NCBI GenBank assembly: GCA_016808115.1
Contig: JAEQBH010005429.1
Location: 85,060 to 149,059, forward strand
Length of the DNA stretch: 64,000 nt
Direction of reading: 5' to 3'
Source: Tetrastigma voinierianum
Lineage: Eukaryota > Streptophyta > Magnoliopsida > Vitales > Vitaceae
A program made the position numbers and the translations under genes. This document shows positions 21,960 to 34,575 of the stretch, one piece after another. How positions within the stretch are numbered: the stretch's first letter is position 1; every line of letters begins with the position of its first letter. Under the pieces are notes generated by a model. The model searched no databases. It saw only the letters and a program-made list of their open reading frames with translations, and was not told where the DNA came from.

Positions 21960-22640
21960 AAGCTTAATAAATTAATTTCGATTTATTAAACTTAGATGAG
22001 ACCTTTAAAGATGAACGTAAGGCTATGTTATTGATTGGTTCTCTTCCTGATGAGTTAGACCATTTTTGTATTACCCTTATCCATGGGAAGGATGAATTGT
22101 CTTTTGAAGAAGTTTGTTATGCGTTATTGAATTATGAAATTCGAAATAAAGATAAAAAGAACATCGGGATGAGTCAGTTGAAGCATTAACAATGAGAGGT
22201 CGTAGTTAAAATAAGAAATGGGAAAAATGGGGAAAGGTGAAATCAAAGAGTAGATTGGGAAAAGATGAGTGTGCCATTTGTCATGAGAAGGGGCATTGGA
22301 AGAAAGATTGTCCTAAGTTGAAAAGGAAAGATAAGGTCAAGGCTATTTATGATGCTTGTGTCATTGAGCGTGGGGGTGACTCTAATGATTTTGAGTTTTG
22401 TTTAGTTGGTCATCAAACTATTGCTGGTTTTGATGAATGGATTTTGGATTCGGGTTGTACCTATCATGTGTCCACATAAGGAATGGTTCTACAATTTTGA
22501 AGAAGTTGATGGTGGAGCTGTTTATATGGGTAGTGGTGATGTTAGCTATATCAATGGGATGGGTTTGTTCCAGTTGAGGAATCAAGATATATCAACTAAA
22601 GTTTTGACAAATGTTTGGTATGTACCGAAGTTTTGAAATT
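21960..22640 (+). pseudogene. Ty1/copia gag and protease remnant
   Basis: From about 21985 the frame encodes a gag segment with LLIGSLPDELDH and ELSFEEVCYALLNYEIR, typical of plant copia gag. After a frame break comes the zinc knuckle CAICHEKGHWKKDC (C-x2-C-x4-H-x4-C, about 22270-22311), which binds element RNA in the virus-like particle. The aspartic protease starts at WILDSGCTYHVS, with active-site D-S-G, near 22438-22473, and a stop follows at once. The next open piece runs to YVPKF near 22636, after which the frame is lost. Several frameshifts and stops make it non-functional. Confidence 0.85.
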
Positions 22641-23110
22641 ATTATCGAATGAGGTATTATGCGTCACTTTATTGTTAGAGATACACCACTGACAAAATAG
22701 AATTATGAATGTGGTGGACATTGTTGGAGAAAGTTCTATGTATGTTGTCAAATGTTGGGTTGGGCAAGGAATTTTAGGCTAGGGCTATGACTTATGCATG
22801 TCATCTTATCAATTGTCTACCTTCAATTGCTATTGATGAAAGAATTCCATTTGAGGTATAGTATGGACAACCTGTTTCTGATTATGATTATTTGCATGTT
22901 TTTGGTTCTCACTGTATCATGTGAAAGAATCTAATTTGGATCAAGAGCCAAGAAAGCAATATTCTTGGGTTCCTCTTCAAGAATTAAAGGATATCATCTC
23001 TGGTGTCCTAATTCAAATAAGATTGTATCCAGTAGAGATTTGACATTTGATGAGTTTTCAATGTTGAAGAAATTGGAAAATCAGACAAAGGAAAATGGTA
23101 TTTCGTAGCA
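22641..23110 (+). pseudogene. Ty1/copia integrase remnant with internal deletion
   Basis: The sequence jumps from the protease/GAG-pre-integrase boundary (YVPKF, 22636) to the end of the integrase catalytic core within about 100 bases. From about 22700 pieces resembling LLEKVRCMLSNAGLGKEF, TYACHLIN.LPS and FGSHC can be read in shifting frames, followed by KKAIFLGSSSRIKGYHLW and NKIVSSRDLTFDEF up to 23060. The zinc-binding and most of the DDE core are missing, which implies a deletion of about 0.7-1 kb relative to intact copia elements (family knowledge). Confidence 0.75.
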
Positions 23111-24840
23111 AGTGGAGCATAGTCAGCAACAAGTTGAATTTGAAATAACAACGTTGCATCCAACTCGATCTGTTGAGACAAATGTTGGTAATCTAGTGAT
23201 TGAGGAGGACTTGAGAGATGGTGGAGAAGGTTCTGTTCAAGAATCACAAAACATGAATCTATTACAGTTAATAAGCCAAGATGTGAGATACACAAACCTA
23301 CTCGATATAATGATACACTGGCTTATGCACTTCCAATTGTAGATGATAATACCCCTTCCACTCATAAAGAGGCAATCATGTGTTCTGAAGCGAATAAGTG
23401 GAAGATAGCTATGGAAAAGGAGATGCAGTCTCTTCAAAAGAATGAAACTTGGGGGCTTGCTTAACTACCTAAGGGTAAGAAGGCAACTGGGTGCAAATGG
23501 GTTTTTACAAAGAAAGAAGGTTTTCCTAACAAGTATGATGTCACTGAGGCAGGAGGCTAGTGGCTAAAGAGGCTAAGCTCGAGAAGAAGGAATTGACCCT
23601 GATAGTGTATTTTTTTTCTAGTTGTGAAACATTCTTCCATTAGAATTTTGTTAGCCGTAGTAGCTTAGGTGAATATGGAACTAGTTCAACTTGATGTAAA
23701 AACAACTTTTTTACATGGTGACTTGGAAGAGGAAATCTACATGACTCGGTAGAGGGATTCAAAGTTGTTAGTAAAGAAGATATGGTTTGCAAAATGAAAA
23801 GATTGCTTTATGGTTTGAAGCAATCTCCATGGAAGTGGTATAAGCGGTTTGATCAATTCATGATTGGTCAGAGGTACACTAGAACTAAATTTGATAACTG
23901 TGTATTTTTTGAGGCTACATGATGGTTCTTTCATTTATCTACTCTTGTACGTTGATGATATGTTAATAGCTTTGAAGAATGTCGAAGAATTGAAAATTAA
24001 AGGCCTCGGATAGATCGGGGAGTTTATGGGAAATGAAAGGTTGGGTGAGACAAAGAAGATATTGGGTATGTAGATCACTAGAGATAAAGAAGGAGGCAAG
24101 ATTTGTTTAACTCATAAGCAATATATAAAGAAGGTATTACAATGTTTCGACATTTCAGAGAAGTCAAAACATGTAAGTACTCCACTTGCTCCTCATATGA
24201 AACTTAGTGCATCTTTGTCCCTGATTGGATGAGAATGAGAATGTATCTCAGGTTCCATATACTACAATATTGTTAGTGAGTCTAATGTATGCTATAATGT
24301 GAACAAGACCAAACATTTCATGTGTGGTTAGATGAAGTGAGTGAGTATATGCATGATCTGAGTAAAGGACATTGTGCATAATGAAATGGATACTCACGAT
24401 GCTTGGTAGAAACCCATAGATGTTAGCTTAGTCTTTAGAATGAGGATGATACATATAATTAGTATGTTAGTGGTTATGTAGATTCAGAATATGCTAGTGA
24501 CTTGGATAAACGGCGGTCAACAACCAGTATGTGTTCTGATTGCTTTGTCTACAGCGAGCGAGTGCTTGACCCGAGGAATTTATAAAGGGGCTAGCAGTTG
24601 GGAGGACTACTGGATGGATTGGGGGTTGGTCCAGGAAGCAAATCTATCCATTCTTCTAATGGTCGGTGTGCTGTTGTTTTAGCAAAGAATCCGATGTTCC
24701 AAGTTCATCTGAAATTCTTGATGTCGATTATCATTTTGTGTTGGAGATGATTAGTGAATGACGAATCTTACTTTAGAAGATTGCAAATATGTTGACTAAG
24801 GTGGTGACAACGATCAAGTTCAATCATTGTTTGGACTTGA
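23111..24840 (+). pseudogene. Ty1/copia reverse transcriptase and RNase H remnant
   Basis: The RT begins near 23370 with EANKWKIAMEKEMQSL and GCKWVFTKK, followed by QLDVKTTFLHGDLEEEIYM (about 23690-23740). The catalytic motif LLYVDDMLIA lies near 23944-23973. The C-terminal part has ITRDKEGGKICLTHKQYI near 24078-24130. RNase H features include SDLDKRRSTT (about 24499-24530), and the last recognisable words are ADMLTKVVTTIKF near 24790-24825. Many stops and frameshifts interrupt it. The order gag-PR-IN-RT-RH defines Ty1/copia. Confidence 0.85.
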
Positions 24841-24929
24841 TCAACATTGTGAAAGTTTGATTACGTCGTTGAGCGCATTTAGAGGCATTGTTGCTTTCAT
24901 CAGAAAAGATAAGTTTCGAGGTGTGATTG

Positions 24930-25120
24930 ACATATTCGTCAATGTGAAGATTTGTTATTTTGTCTCATATGCAAATCCATCGATTAAAAGAATGGGTTTG
25001 CTTTTACATTCTAGCCTATAAAAGGGTTGTTTTTCCCTCTTTATTCACACTTTTTCCCCTCTCTATTTTGAGTATTTGTAGTATTTCCCAAGCTTAGGTA
25101 TTTACTTTTGGCCCAGTTTT
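24930..25120 (+). mobile_element. 3' LTR of copia element, cut by CACTA
   Basis: This matches the first ~175 bases of the 5' LTR from TTTGTTATTTTGTC to GGCCCAGTTTT, then stops exactly where CACTACCACAAAA begins at 25121. The 5' LTR continues with another ~180 bases that are absent here. They would be expected after the other CACTA end, which I did not find in the window. Confidence 0.75.
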
Positions 25121-25260
25121 CACTACCACAAAAATTAAAATCGATGACACTAGATCCTTGATGCTTTTAAAAGCATGGAATTAATAATATTAGGTTTAAT
25201 ATTACAAATGTCATTAATTAGTGTAAAGGTACTATTTTTTGATGTTTTTAAACGTCATTG
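25121..25260 (+). mobile_element. CACTA (En/Spm) transposon left terminus
   Basis: The terminus reads CACTACCACAAAAATTAAAA. CACTA is the invariant start of this superfamily, and CACTACCA..AAAA ends are common in plants. Subterminal motifs follow: the palindrome ATGCTTTTAAAAGCAT (near 25157) and GATGTTTTTAAACGTCATT (near 25239), the kind of repeats bound by the element's own TnpA-type protein. It interrupts the copia 3' LTR. The tnp2 relic at 34576 onward has the same orientation. The right terminus was not seen. Confidence 0.7.
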
Positions 25261-28200
25261 AATTATTTTATCTTTTAAGGAATAAAATAATAATATATAA
25301 TTATTATACATGTATTATAATTTTAATATGGAATATATTATCATTCAATTTGTTGATATTATTGTAAAAATGACCACTCTTCAACTTTATTTATTTTTAT
25401 ATATCCTTTTAAATTTTTAAATTTTAATTTTTAAATTTTAAATTTTAACTAATAATAACCCAAAATAGATATTAAAAAAGGCTTCCCATATTTAATAAAA
25501 TATTTAAAATTGAATCTTAAAAATAATTAACCATGTATTTAAAATATAACAAAACAAAACATTTTAACAAAATAGTTTCAAAATATGTATTTAAGTTAAT
25601 ATAAGCTTTTTTTTTTGAAATGAAATATAAGCATATATTTAAATTTTTATCAATTTTAAAATTTTCATAATTGAACAAAAATTTATTATGGAGAATCTCT
25701 TTTCATTTCATTTCCCCCCACAAGCCCCCCACTTTCGTTCTCTAAGATCGTAAGGAACCTTTCAAGCAAGGACAACTAGAACAGTCTATCAAAGCTATTA
25801 CGATGTAGTCAAAGTTGTCACGGTGTATTTGAAGTTGTTCATTTGAAGTGAAGTTTGAATATTCAAAGCCAAACAACTTTTTCTTTTTTTCCTATTTCTC
25901 TTTTTTCCCTCTTCTTTTCTTCCATTTTTCCCATTGGAACTTGTTCATATTTTTCAGAAATTTCTAGCAACTTCTCGATGCTATAATAATAATGGGTGTC
26001 TCCCCGACACTCCAACATACAAAAAATTTCATTTTTACTCTTGGTACAGATGTGTTTCGAAGATGGATTACGGCCTTCTCAGACCATTCTTCCACCCTTA
26101 TTCGCATGTTCTTTCTACTATTTACTCCTTTTTAAATAAAATTTTTATGATGGATGAAGATGCAAAAATGGAGTATTAGGGTTGATGGAAGGGAGGACCA
26201 TCAGCGTGTATGAGCATTGGGATTGGTGGCTACCAGACGCATTTTGTCAAGCGGAAGGCAGACTGGCGGCTGAAAACTTTCTTTGTTTATCTCTCCCAAT
26301 TATCAAGCAAAATATCTCACGGTGCTCTTATATCTGTCACCTCTCCCTCCGTCTCATGTCAGTCCCCATTTGCAAGCTTGCAACTCCCTCTTTTCACGTC
26401 TCAAACATCATCCTACATGAGTGACAAAAGCACACTAGGCAGAGTACTCTATTGTGACTCCCATAATTTTTATTCTTACAATTGCACCAACATCTTTACT
26501 GCTACAATGGAGTAAAGGGTTTCCTTTCCTTTGTTCCATGGAGGAATATGACATATGATATGTTTTTAATGACCTTATTCTTCCCTCTTCATTGTTCTTT
26601 GTATTTGACCTAAGGAAGTTCACAGATCAAACAACTATTTGAAGGAGTTTGGAATATGTCATTCAAAAAAAGCATTCCCACTTTCCAAACTCTCAGTTGA
26701 TTCATTCTTCCAGCTATTATATTTCACAATTTCAAAACCTAATAACTGCAGGCTCTTTGAATATATACTTTTTTTAATTTTTAATTTTCATTTTAATTAA
26801 GTGACATACATAACCTACTTCTGTATAAATTATCTTAAGTTCCACAAAAAGTTAGTAGGTCAACTAGAAATGCTTTATAAAAAAATAAACTCAAATAATT
26901 TTTTGTTTCACATATTTGGTAAAAAAATATATTTTAATATATATATGAACCACAAAACGAACTAATTATTTTTTAAAATATGTGTTTCCATGTGAAACAT
27001 TAAAGTACACAGATAAATCAAAATATTCCATATATGAAAACAAAGATGGAGACTTGATGCTTGTAGGAGATGTTCCTTGGGAGTAAGTCACCAAAGTACC
27101 CCTCCATTCCAACCTTCAATTTCTATATTTTTTTATCATTAATTTCGTACATAACATGCACACCAAACTTTGGTACAAAATCAATCATGTGCTCCTCTTA
27201 ATCTTTAGACTAGACTTCTTTCCAAATTAACTCATTTATTTATTCCATTAAAAATGTCAAAAATTAGAAATTATCTATAATGGAAAGTGGGTCATAAGAG
27301 AATTGAGTAAGTATTCGAACCAAACATGCCTTTGTATGAAATTTAATGTACATATTTTTAATGATAGGGAGCATCTTGTCATTTTTAATTAAGAGCCCAG
27401 TCTAGGCATTTCAAAGTTTCCTCCCATAAGGTCTCATGTATGCAGGATCCACAAAATTATTGACAAAATGCCAATCATAGTTGTCTACCAAAATGATGAA
27501 AATGTCCATGAGTGCAACATTTTGTCAAGGCTAGAATCATTGCAATCTATCACATTTCACATGTAATATAAATTTCTAATAAATTTGTAACTCTAATTTC
27601 AGGATGCTCATTGATTCATGCAAGAGGCTGAGGATCAAGATAAATTCTCATGCTAAGAATTTGGGGCCGAAGTTAAATTCTTTGTAAGGATCCTTGGAAG
27701 AAAATTAATTAGAAGTTTGTGGTTGTAATGTAGAAATTAATCTCATATTTTCTTTCATTGGACAAATTTTATGTTTACTCCTCATGATGGTTATTTAGAG
27801 ACAATTGTTATTTATTATGCATGCATGACTTTGATGTTATATTTGGATCTAGGATTGTAGACAAAAGAACATGATTATTTTTATTTATTTTTATATTCAA
27901 AGGATTTTGTATTGCTTTAGTAACAATATATTTTAAAGTATTTTAATTGAATTATAATTTTTTTTAGTTTTTTTTTTCATCCAAGGTTTTAAAAAGTTAC
28001 ATAAAAATTTTCGATTAAAGATTCTATAATTAAACTTTGGTAAATTTTAATTTCTCTTTAAACATGACTTTCCTAGAACCAAATATGTTCAAATTTTGAA
28101 AATTCCTCTTTGTATAACACTTATAAATAGATTAACTCTCTTTATTAAGTAGCCAATATAGTGACTAGTTCTCCTAGAATTGTTTTACATTTGTGCATCA

Positions 28201-28744
28201 ATTCTGAACATCAATTATCAACATGAATTATAAGTCTTTATTTTTAGTGTACTTAGATGTTGTTATTTCAGTTTTAACGCCTTCCCCACTAGCCATGTAT
28301 AGTTTTCTTTTTTTTATTATTAGATTCACTGCAGCTTGGGAATCACCTTCTTTATTTATGATTCTGTTTATTCAATTACTAACTTTTGATTTTTATGTAT
28401 TTGGAAAACATAAGACACCTTGACTTTATATCTTCCTTTCCTTATTTTGTTTCTCCTTTGTTTTCTCCCTTGAAACAGGTGAGGTGATTGAAACTTTAAT
28501 TTTAAACTTTTCTTAAGCTTCAAAATCAATCACACTAAAATTAACTTGTTTTATTTTCTACAAGCTTTATTCTTCTTAAAGAAACAACTCAATATAACAC
28601 ACAAGGAACACTTTATTATAAGATATCCTTATGTAATATTTAGTGATCAATATTATGTGTTAAACACTTAAACTATGTATGTCACTATTTTTAGCATCAT
28701 TATAGGACTTTAAATCATTATTGGATGCCTACTTCCATACACCA
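25261..28744 (+). mobile_element. Presumed CACTA 5' region, no gene recognised
   Basis: This is AT-rich DNA between the CACTA terminus and the solo LTR at 28771. Open stretches at 25934-26515 and 28223-28423 contain nothing I recognise, and I could not find the expected N-terminal tnp2 exons. Assignment to the CACTA element is by position only. Confidence 0.35.
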
Positions 28745-28770
28745 TTGGCGAAGCCACCATAGGCTCAAGG
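28745..28770 (+). repeat. Putative terminal inverted repeat (left partner of 34350-34393)
   Basis: TTGGCGAAGCCACC, followed after the solo-LTR insertion by GGGGGCATATTCCCC, resembles the reverse complement of GCCCTTTCT..TGGTTCCGCCACT at 34350-34393. They could bound one older DNA transposon that was itself interrupted by LTRs. No clear target duplication was found, and the pairing is weak. Confidence 0.3.
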
Positions 28771-30820
28771 TGTAAGACCCGAGAAATTCCAATTTATGGA
28801 ATAAGGGCAAAATCGTAATTTCGGTTACAAAATTATAATTTCGGTTAAAAATTCAAAATTTATTCTCTAGATCTCGGATGACGAAACAGATTGGACCATT
28901 GGAATCGTCTCCGCAAATCGAATAGCACGTAAAATTTTGTTGGATTAGAACGGTTGAAGTTGACACGTTTTTCGAGGGCATCGCGGATTCGGGTGCCGTA
29001 AAGCGATTTGATGCGACCAGAAATCATATAACATGTACTCATGTTCCATAAGTGGCATAATTGAAATGAGTAAAGAAAATAGACTGGCCAAGATAGTCTT
29101 GAATGTCAAAGCTGGGAAAAAGAAGGACATAATTGGTATTAAATGGAATTGTTTTAAGTTAGAAAAGAATAAAGCTGGAATAGTGTTTGTCTTCTCAAAT
29201 GCAAAAGGGAAAACGTGAATGGAGGCCAAAGGGATCTTGAGTTTAGAAATGGTGTTTGTAGAGAGAGGACATCGACTTCTCACAAAATCACAGGAGAATC
29301 CGGCAAGTCGGCAGTCTTACGGGCGAGAAGGAAGTTTGCTCACAGCGGAAAGGGTTTGACGTGGGTGCCGGTTAAGGAGTTTCGACAGAGCTCGAGAGGT
29401 GAAGTTCTCCTACTTGGGTTTTATTCTTTGTTTAAGAACTATGTTGATGTTTGGGTTAGTTGAGGCCGTGAGGGGTCGTTTGATCTGTCCCAAAACTTGG
29501 GTTGAATTGATACTAGTTATGGAACCCAAATTCTGATCAGGCTGGCGCTCACGGACTATTTGAGTATTAATGTGTGATTCATTCCATGGATTGTATTATG
29601 ATATGTATGAGGCCGAAAATGGCCGTGAGGTCGAGTTCTGAAATTGAGCGGAGTAATTTAATGTTTGATAAGACGATGCTTGAGGGTTTCTTTTGTTCAG
29701 CAGTATTCCTAAAATAATTTTTGTGAAAATATGTGTTTGATCGAGTGATTCAAGTGGAATTGCTCGTGTTTGATCATTAGCCTAAGTGAGCTAATTTTTG
29801 GAGTGTGGAAATGTGAAATTACATAACATGATTGTGTGATTTAAATTACGTGAATATATGCATGATGATATATTTGCATGTGTATATGAGTTATTGAAAT
29901 GGCATCACAATGCATTTCATATGCACTGGGGCACCCTAGAGATAGGAGTGAGTGCATGAGGAGTAATTCTAGAGAGAATGGTTTTAGGAGGGTTGTCTAA
30001 AAATAATAATGATCGGAGGGTAGTCCATACTAAAAAATATCAATCGTCGGAGACGCCCAATTGATATACATCGGAGGGTAGTCCACACATAATATATCGA
30101 GTCGGCCCAATTGATATACATCAGAGGGTAGTCCACTAAATATAACATCGGAGACGGTCCACTACTTAGATCGGAGGGTAGACTACAAGTATAAACAAAT
30201 AACTTTGTTTGAATTTGGTTTCTCACTCGTGGCTTGGCTGGCAGTGTGAAGTCGGTGAGGACTCGGGGTATGGGATGATAAGTTATACATTCAAGTAGGA
30301 TCATGCATTTGGAATGTGTGTTTATTTGGAGCATTGCATATGCATAGGTGGAGGAAGTGGCCCACTTGGGGTGATTCACTGCGGGCGTGGCTCACCTGTC
30401 GGAACATATTTTCGGTCACGGGAGCGCACGGAGCTCGTCCTAGAATTTGGGTTTAGAGAAAGCCGGATTGTGGCTTTGGTTTTGCGATGTATACATGTAT
30501 TAGAATTCTCTAATTTTAATATGTGTTGTATAAGAGTAAAACATTTGAACTCTTATAACTATCGGATATAGTTGGATTCATAGTTGGTATGTTTTATGGG
30601 TATTGTTTATGTTTGAGTGGCGGGTTTTACTCATGTTGTGATTATATTGAATTTGTTTTAGGACGGGTTTCATCACAGGTGTTGTATTTGCAGGTAGAGT
30701 TCCCAGGTACAAAAGAGACTGCGCCGATTTTACGAGTGGCGTCATTAACTTGGGCATCCACTTGTATTCCGGCTGAGGTTAATGAATTAGTCAACGGACC
30801 CCCGGGTTCGGGGAGTCACA
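28771..30820 (+). mobile_element. Solo LTR with perfect target duplication CAAGG
   Basis: The 2,050-bp LTR starts TGTAAGACCCGAG and ends GGGAGTCACA. CAAGG precedes it (28766-28770) and follows it (30821-30825). No internal sequence is present, so it formed by recombination between the two LTRs of one element. It belongs to the same family as 14235-16089 and, on the minus strand, 62512-64000. The anchors GGCACCCTAGAGATAGGAG and GTGTGAAGTCGGTGAGGACT bracket a variable hairpin array at 29995-30190. Confidence 0.92.
29995..30190 (+). repeat. Variable hairpin array in chromovirus-type LTR
   Basis: Four to five copies of a unit with CGGAGGGTAGTCCA alternate with a foldback. The best copy (about 30038-30068) has outer arms ATATCAAT/ATTGATAT and an inner stem CGTC-GGA-GACG. 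Later units keep ATTGATATACATC but lose parts of the foldback. The minus-strand sister LTR (63160-63270) has the same outer arms around different inner stems. Confidence 0.75.
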
Positions 30821-31184
30821 CAAGGGGGCATATTCCCCCCTCAAATTTTAATATATATGCCCATCCCCCATTCCCCTTATCTATGGTGTGTTATTGAATT
30901 TTTTTTTTTTTATCCTACTATGGTATGCTATTAAAATTATCCAAATATCTAGTTTTGCAAATTTTTTTATCCAGCACTCTCATAATATTAAAGCTCCATT
31001 TGAAACATGGAAAGTATTAGGGAAAGAAAAAAAATTAGGGAAATTGATTATATATATATGTATTTTCATTGTAGAAAAATATATATAAAAATCAAATAAT
31101 CAAAATTCCTGAAATTTTTACATATTTTTAATTTTCTTTGTAATGACTTAAAACCTAGGGGTCAGTATACTCGAGATACCATCT
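30821..31184 (+). other. Short spacer between two LTR insertions
   Basis: AT-rich sequence starts with the second CAAGG and GGGGCATATTCCCCCC and contains a run of 12 T near 30899. No gene is seen. Confidence 0.4.
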
Positions 31185-33793
31185 TGTGACACTCGAAATC
31201 CGGAGAATTAGGCCTAACAACTCGTCAGCACAATGGAATATTAGTGGTCACCTTTACGTATATTTTCTTACAAATATACAAATTAAATAATACTTTACAA
31301 GAGTTTGATGTACAACTCCCCTTTACACTTCTATGCCAAAATATGGCCAAAACTAGATTGTTGTATATTTTACAAAATACTTCTCAAGCCCACAGCTGGC
31401 CTTCTTGTACTCACGGCCTCGAAGGGGCCTTGAGTCTTCTCGTGTACACGAAAGGTGGTCCCACGACGAGTGAGCAAAGCCTAAGTAGATATATCTCCTA
31501 CGAGCTTCTCCCCCACCTAAGAGCAACATGCAATGCCAATACATAATCCACACGCATTCAAATACCTATACTCCTCTTTGTACGCTAATGTCTACACATG
31601 TCATGAATGCGATGCCTCATGACAAATCTTAAATCCTCATGACTCCCTCACGCCATATGCCAAGTGTGGCAGAATCAAGGGCATCCATTTGCCCATGACC
31701 CACTCAAACAGCTTTTGTTTTGTAATTAAACAATGGATACCCAGCACTTTACTTATTTCCTTACCCAGTATTGTGTTATACATTTGTAGGCCACGGATTT
31801 CTAGGTTCTCATTGTAGGACGTCGCATGCCTATAGTTCATTCTGTTTTATTCAAAAACAATGGACAGTCTCCGATAACCCGCTTTATTTCAAAAGCATTG
31901 GACAATCTCTGATAAACTATTTCATTCAAAAACAATGGACGGTCTTCGAGAAACGTTTTATTCAAAAACATTAGACAATCTCCGATAAGCTATTTTATTC
32001 AAAAACAGTGGAAAGTCTCCAATAAACGTTTTATTCAAAACATTGGATAATCACCGATAAACTATTTTATTCAAAAACAGTGGACAGTCTCCGATAAACG
32101 TTTTATTCAAAAACATTTGATATGCACTCGTGAGACTCCATTGGATGTAGTCTAAAATACCGAGACCACCGCCAGACACCAAACACAGTAATCGATTTAC
32201 CGGCCAAACACAAACACGATTGTAAACCTCAACCATGCACTCACACGAGCTCGTGATGTCCGTGCATAAATGCAATGCATATGTCGTGCATGGCATTTCA
32301 TGCCATTTCATGCCTACATGTACTCTACGTGTCACATGCAACATATCTATTACACTACATGTCAAGTGTCATGGATAAATTATATTTAATGCATATAATT
32401 ATTTCCATTTTATCTTATAAATATATCACATAATTTCACACATTCAGCATGTTATTCAATTTACAGCAATAACACACATTAGCCTTCTCGGCCATAAATC
32501 CGGCTATGCTTAGCCTTTGAAATAATTTGGACTTAGTCAGAAAATTCGGCTTATGTCAGAGACTACCAAAATTCAACACACCACAATTCCCTGTAGGCTA
32601 GACCAAATACTAAGCATTTAAGATATCTAAATCGATTCCTAACGAAGTTACGAAAACCGAGCGGACCATTCATCAACTGTCCGTGATCCAACCCAATGTT
32701 TAGCCCACGTTTTGGCTGAAAACTTTATCTTATTAAATTCTAAACTCAACGAGCTTTCTGTAGAGTCTAAGAACGCACGAATCGAAGTTTGGATGAGAAA
32801 GTTATGGCCGTTCGAAGTTGACGTGGCCAATTCGCAAGGTTGTCAGGAAATTTGAGCACACCCCCGTTTGCCATTCCGCTCGGGATTTTTCCACTCCAGA
32901 ACACAGTGTTCAGTCTCGGACAGTCTCAAAACCCCATGAAACTGGTCTTTGACCGTCACACAACAACAACGGAACCACACACATCTTAAATTCTCCTTGA
33001 AATTAGGCGGCTTAGATTCAGGCCATTATGTGGCCCCTAGGTGTAAAATAACTAGAGTAGGAGAAAACATACCTCTTGTAGTACAGTTTCGGGTTCTTCA
33101 CCGTCAGTCTACTCCTTTGCAGCGACCTCATTCCTTTCCTCTCCTTTCCCTCTCTTCTTTTTCTTTCTTCCTCATTTTTCTTCTCTTTTCTTCTTTCATT
33201 TTCTTTCCTTTTCCTTCATTTCCTCACTTCATCTTTTCCTTTCCTCATTTTCTCTTTTCTTTCAACAGCTCCCTCCTCACTCTCCTATGAATTGTTCTAT
33301 TTATACAAGTTGAGCCTTCCATGCAAGGGGACACATGGCTTGCCATGTCTTGCAAGGACATACAAGTGGACACATGGCTTGCCATGTGTCACCGGCTACC
33401 TAATGCCTCGAAATCGTGGAAATTCCCTCTTGTCTCTCGAATCCAACAAAATTTGACTAGGTGGCTAGATTTTGCAAGACAATTCGATTGTGCAATCCGT
33501 TTTGTCATCCGAGATCTAGAAAAATCTTAGTTTTCCTCAAAGGACTATTAACCAAATCCTTCATTTTGCCCTTCTTTTTGAAAATTTAAATTTAAATTTT
33601 CACGGGTTTTCATTCTTAGTCCTTATATAATGAGAAAAACAAATAAAATAAGTTTGAATAAACATATATAATTAATTTATTAAGTTTAAACCTTTTTTTT
33701 CTTCTCTATTTTCTCTCTTTAGTACTTTCCAAGTTACAAAAGGAGCTTGATGGTCCACTAAAACTTTTCCCAAAAAAAATTCTCGTTTCTACA
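31185..33793 (-). mobile_element. LTR, minus strand, chromovirus-like family
   Basis: On the minus strand it would start TGTAGAAACGAG at 33793 and end ...GTGTCACA at 31185. Internal order matches the related LTRs when reversed: a purine-rich tract (complement of the CT-rich run 33120-33290), an array region about 650-930 bp from the 3' end (31840-32115), and the terminal GTCACA. No coding region is attached and no matching target duplication was found (CATCT left, ATTAA right), so it may be a solo LTR with altered edges. Confidence 0.6.
31840..32115 (+). repeat. ~40-bp tandem repeat in minus-strand LTR
   Basis: Seven copies of TTTTATTCAAAAACAGTGGA-CAGTCTCCGATAAAC occur. Two variants alternate (…GACAGTC..AAACGT and …GACAATC..AAACTA), so the higher-order period is about 78 bp. 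It sits in the same part of the LTR as the arrays at 15290-15480 and 29995-30190, but its sequence is different. Confidence 0.85.
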
Positions 33794-33865
33794 ATTAAGA
33801 GATTCGAGTCAAGTATAAGTTATTATACTAAAAGCTCTAACCACAAAGTTATCATCCTATCACGT
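33794..33865 (-). other. Possible tRNA-like (SINE head) remnant
   Basis: On the minus strand, GGTTAGAGC followed about 25 bases later by GACTCGAATCT resembles box A and box B of a tRNA-derived SINE. It directly abuts the LTR at 33793. There is no tail or target duplication, so the call is weak. Confidence 0.25.
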
Positions 33866-34575
33866 TAATCTAATACAATACCAGTATATATGTACCAGTT
33901 GTAACTTAAATTCAATTTAAAGCTTGTTTTGTCATTTTGTCACACACAATCATTTATCATATCTTCTAAAATGTTTTAGTAACTTACTTGGTAGAAAACC
34001 TAAATCTAAATGTTGAAACCTAACAAAAAGAAAAACTTACCCACTATTTGGATTTATCTATTTAAATATTATTAAAATTTTAGGTGAATAAATGATAAAT
34101 CTATATTTTATTCAACTTTTTAAAATTTATTATTGATAATAATTATTCATATTTAAATTTAACTTTCTTATTGAATGAAAAAATTTCTTGTTAAAGCTTC
34201 ATATTAATATTATATTCTTACTAACATTAAAAAAAACTATTATATTCTTAGAGAATACAATATTTTTAAATAAGTTATAATAATATTATCAAATATATTG
34301 GAATATGTTTTTCATTAAATTTTGCAATGAAATTTTATATTTTTATATTACTAAATTATGCCCTTTCTAAAGAAAAATTCTGGTTCCGCCACTCTTCACC
34401 ACCCGCACACACACAACACCTACAATGTAGAATATGATATTCCACACTCCTCAAATCGTTAGAGAACATTTGTTTTTCTATGTATTTGAAGTCAAATTTT
34501 ACATGAATGTGGCATGGGAAAATAGGTCCAAGTAGTGGACCAACTACTACTCTTGGCATAACGTTGTACTAAAAA
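33866..34575. other. AT-rich spacer before tnp2 relic
   Basis: No gene is recognised. GCCCTTTCT..TGGTTCCGCCACT at 34350-34393 may be the right inverted end paired with 28745-28770. A simple CA-rich stretch lies near 34403-34417. Confidence 0.4.

Noticed and set aside
31840..32115. ~40-bp tandem repeat as a CRISPR or centromeric satellite
   Set aside because: It is confined to one LTR, has seven copies and alternates two variants; it is best read as an LTR-internal array.
28745..34393. A single complete DNA transposon bounded by TGGCG..CGCCA ends
   Set aside because: End similarity is short and imperfect and no target duplication was found; kept only as a low-confidence pair.
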